A stretch of 64,000 nucleotides of DNA from Heliocidaris erythrogramma (lineage: Eukaryota > Echinodermata > Echinoidea > Camarodonta > Echinometridae), in contig CM046863.1 of NCBI GenBank assembly GCA_025617745.1, positions 7,562,015 to 7,626,014 of the forward strand, given 5' to 3'. A program made the position numbers and the translations under genes. Below are positions 63,764 to 64,000 of this stretch, piece by piece. Positions within the stretch are counted from its first letter, which is position 1. Each line of letters starts with the position of its first letter. The notes beneath the pieces were generated by a model. The model ran no database searches. It saw only the letters and a program-made list of their open reading frames with translations, and was not told the origin of the DNA.

Positions 63764-64000
63764 CTGTAAATTTAGTGAGAAAGGAAATCAGATCATTATT
63801 GTATTTTTGCCAGGATAAGAAATAACAAAGCAAAATGAAACTAATGATAATTTTCTTTAAAAGACAAAATAACAATGCTGACAATAATAATGATTTAAAA
63901 AATAAAAACAGTAAAGAAAACATTTAAACAGGTGAATTCCGACGTGCTTTATGTTTTATTTATAATAACATTATTGATGGGGGATCTACTGTATGTAAAG
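63764..64000. other. Intron of the minus-strand gene, to window edge
   Basis: AT-rich. Its leftmost bases form the acceptor of the preceding exon. A 118-residue frame continues into it only because stops are absent; the hydrophobic extension is intronic. Confidence 0.5.

Noticed and set aside
1-64000. tRNA, rRNA or snRNA genes
   Set aside because: I looked for clover-leaf box A/B patterns and rRNA core sequences by eye and saw none. A tRNAscan or Infernal run would be needed to exclude them.

Overview
The window looks like accessory or intronic genomic DNA of a marine invertebrate, most likely an echinoderm and probably a sea urchin. This is an inference. It rests on GT-AG introns, Ty3/gypsy and CR1/L2-like retroelements, TWA-, TTAA- and 8-bp-flanked miniature inverted-repeat elements (MITEs), many microsatellites, and long inverted-repeat foldback elements whose arms are arrays of words of about 15 bp. 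That last architecture is the one described for the TU elements of Strongylocentrotus. No rRNA, tRNA, CRISPR array or prokaryote-style operon was seen.

Layout. 1-2,200 holds word arrays and the left arm of a foldback (FB-A). 3,148-11,951 is a structurally complete Ty3/gypsy element with LTRs that look identical, inserted inside FB-A, whose right arm is at 12,319-12,800. 13,121-20,727 is a second foldback (FB-B); its loop holds a 5'-truncated CR1/L2-like LINE that is itself split by a second LINE. 21,081-26,216 is a third foldback (FB-C) with large arrays of GACAATTGCTCCGTC-type words. 26,880-27,710 looks like a promoter region with a broken THAP exon and a short SAM-like start exon. 28,472-36,547 is a decayed CsRn1-type gypsy element in LTR-internal-LTR-partial-internal form, split by an inverted-repeat insertion.

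38,019-44,370 (+) carries four exons that join in consistent phase into the C-terminal part of a protein resembling SAMD3-like uncharacterised proteins; one exon has an in-frame stop. Its introns hold at least six transposons, including two CGTACG-rich elements. 45,455-45,687 is a candidate terminal exon on the minus strand. 47,240-49,400 contains a tandem array of tiny hairpins, a nested palindrome broken by a TTA-flanked MITE, and a 416-bp near-perfect palindrome flanked by TTAA. 54,147-55,233 and 57,856-61,905 are larger palindromes; the second carries two opposed copies of a cysteine-rich (CXC/tesmin-like) gene fragment and many copies of AGGTCAAAGGTCA. 63,064-63,763 (-) holds the last two exons of an unrecognised gene.

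The main theme is recurrence. About a dozen unrelated short words have each been amplified into arrays, often as inverted pairs, next to or inside host introns. The SAMD3-like gene is almost hidden beneath this material.
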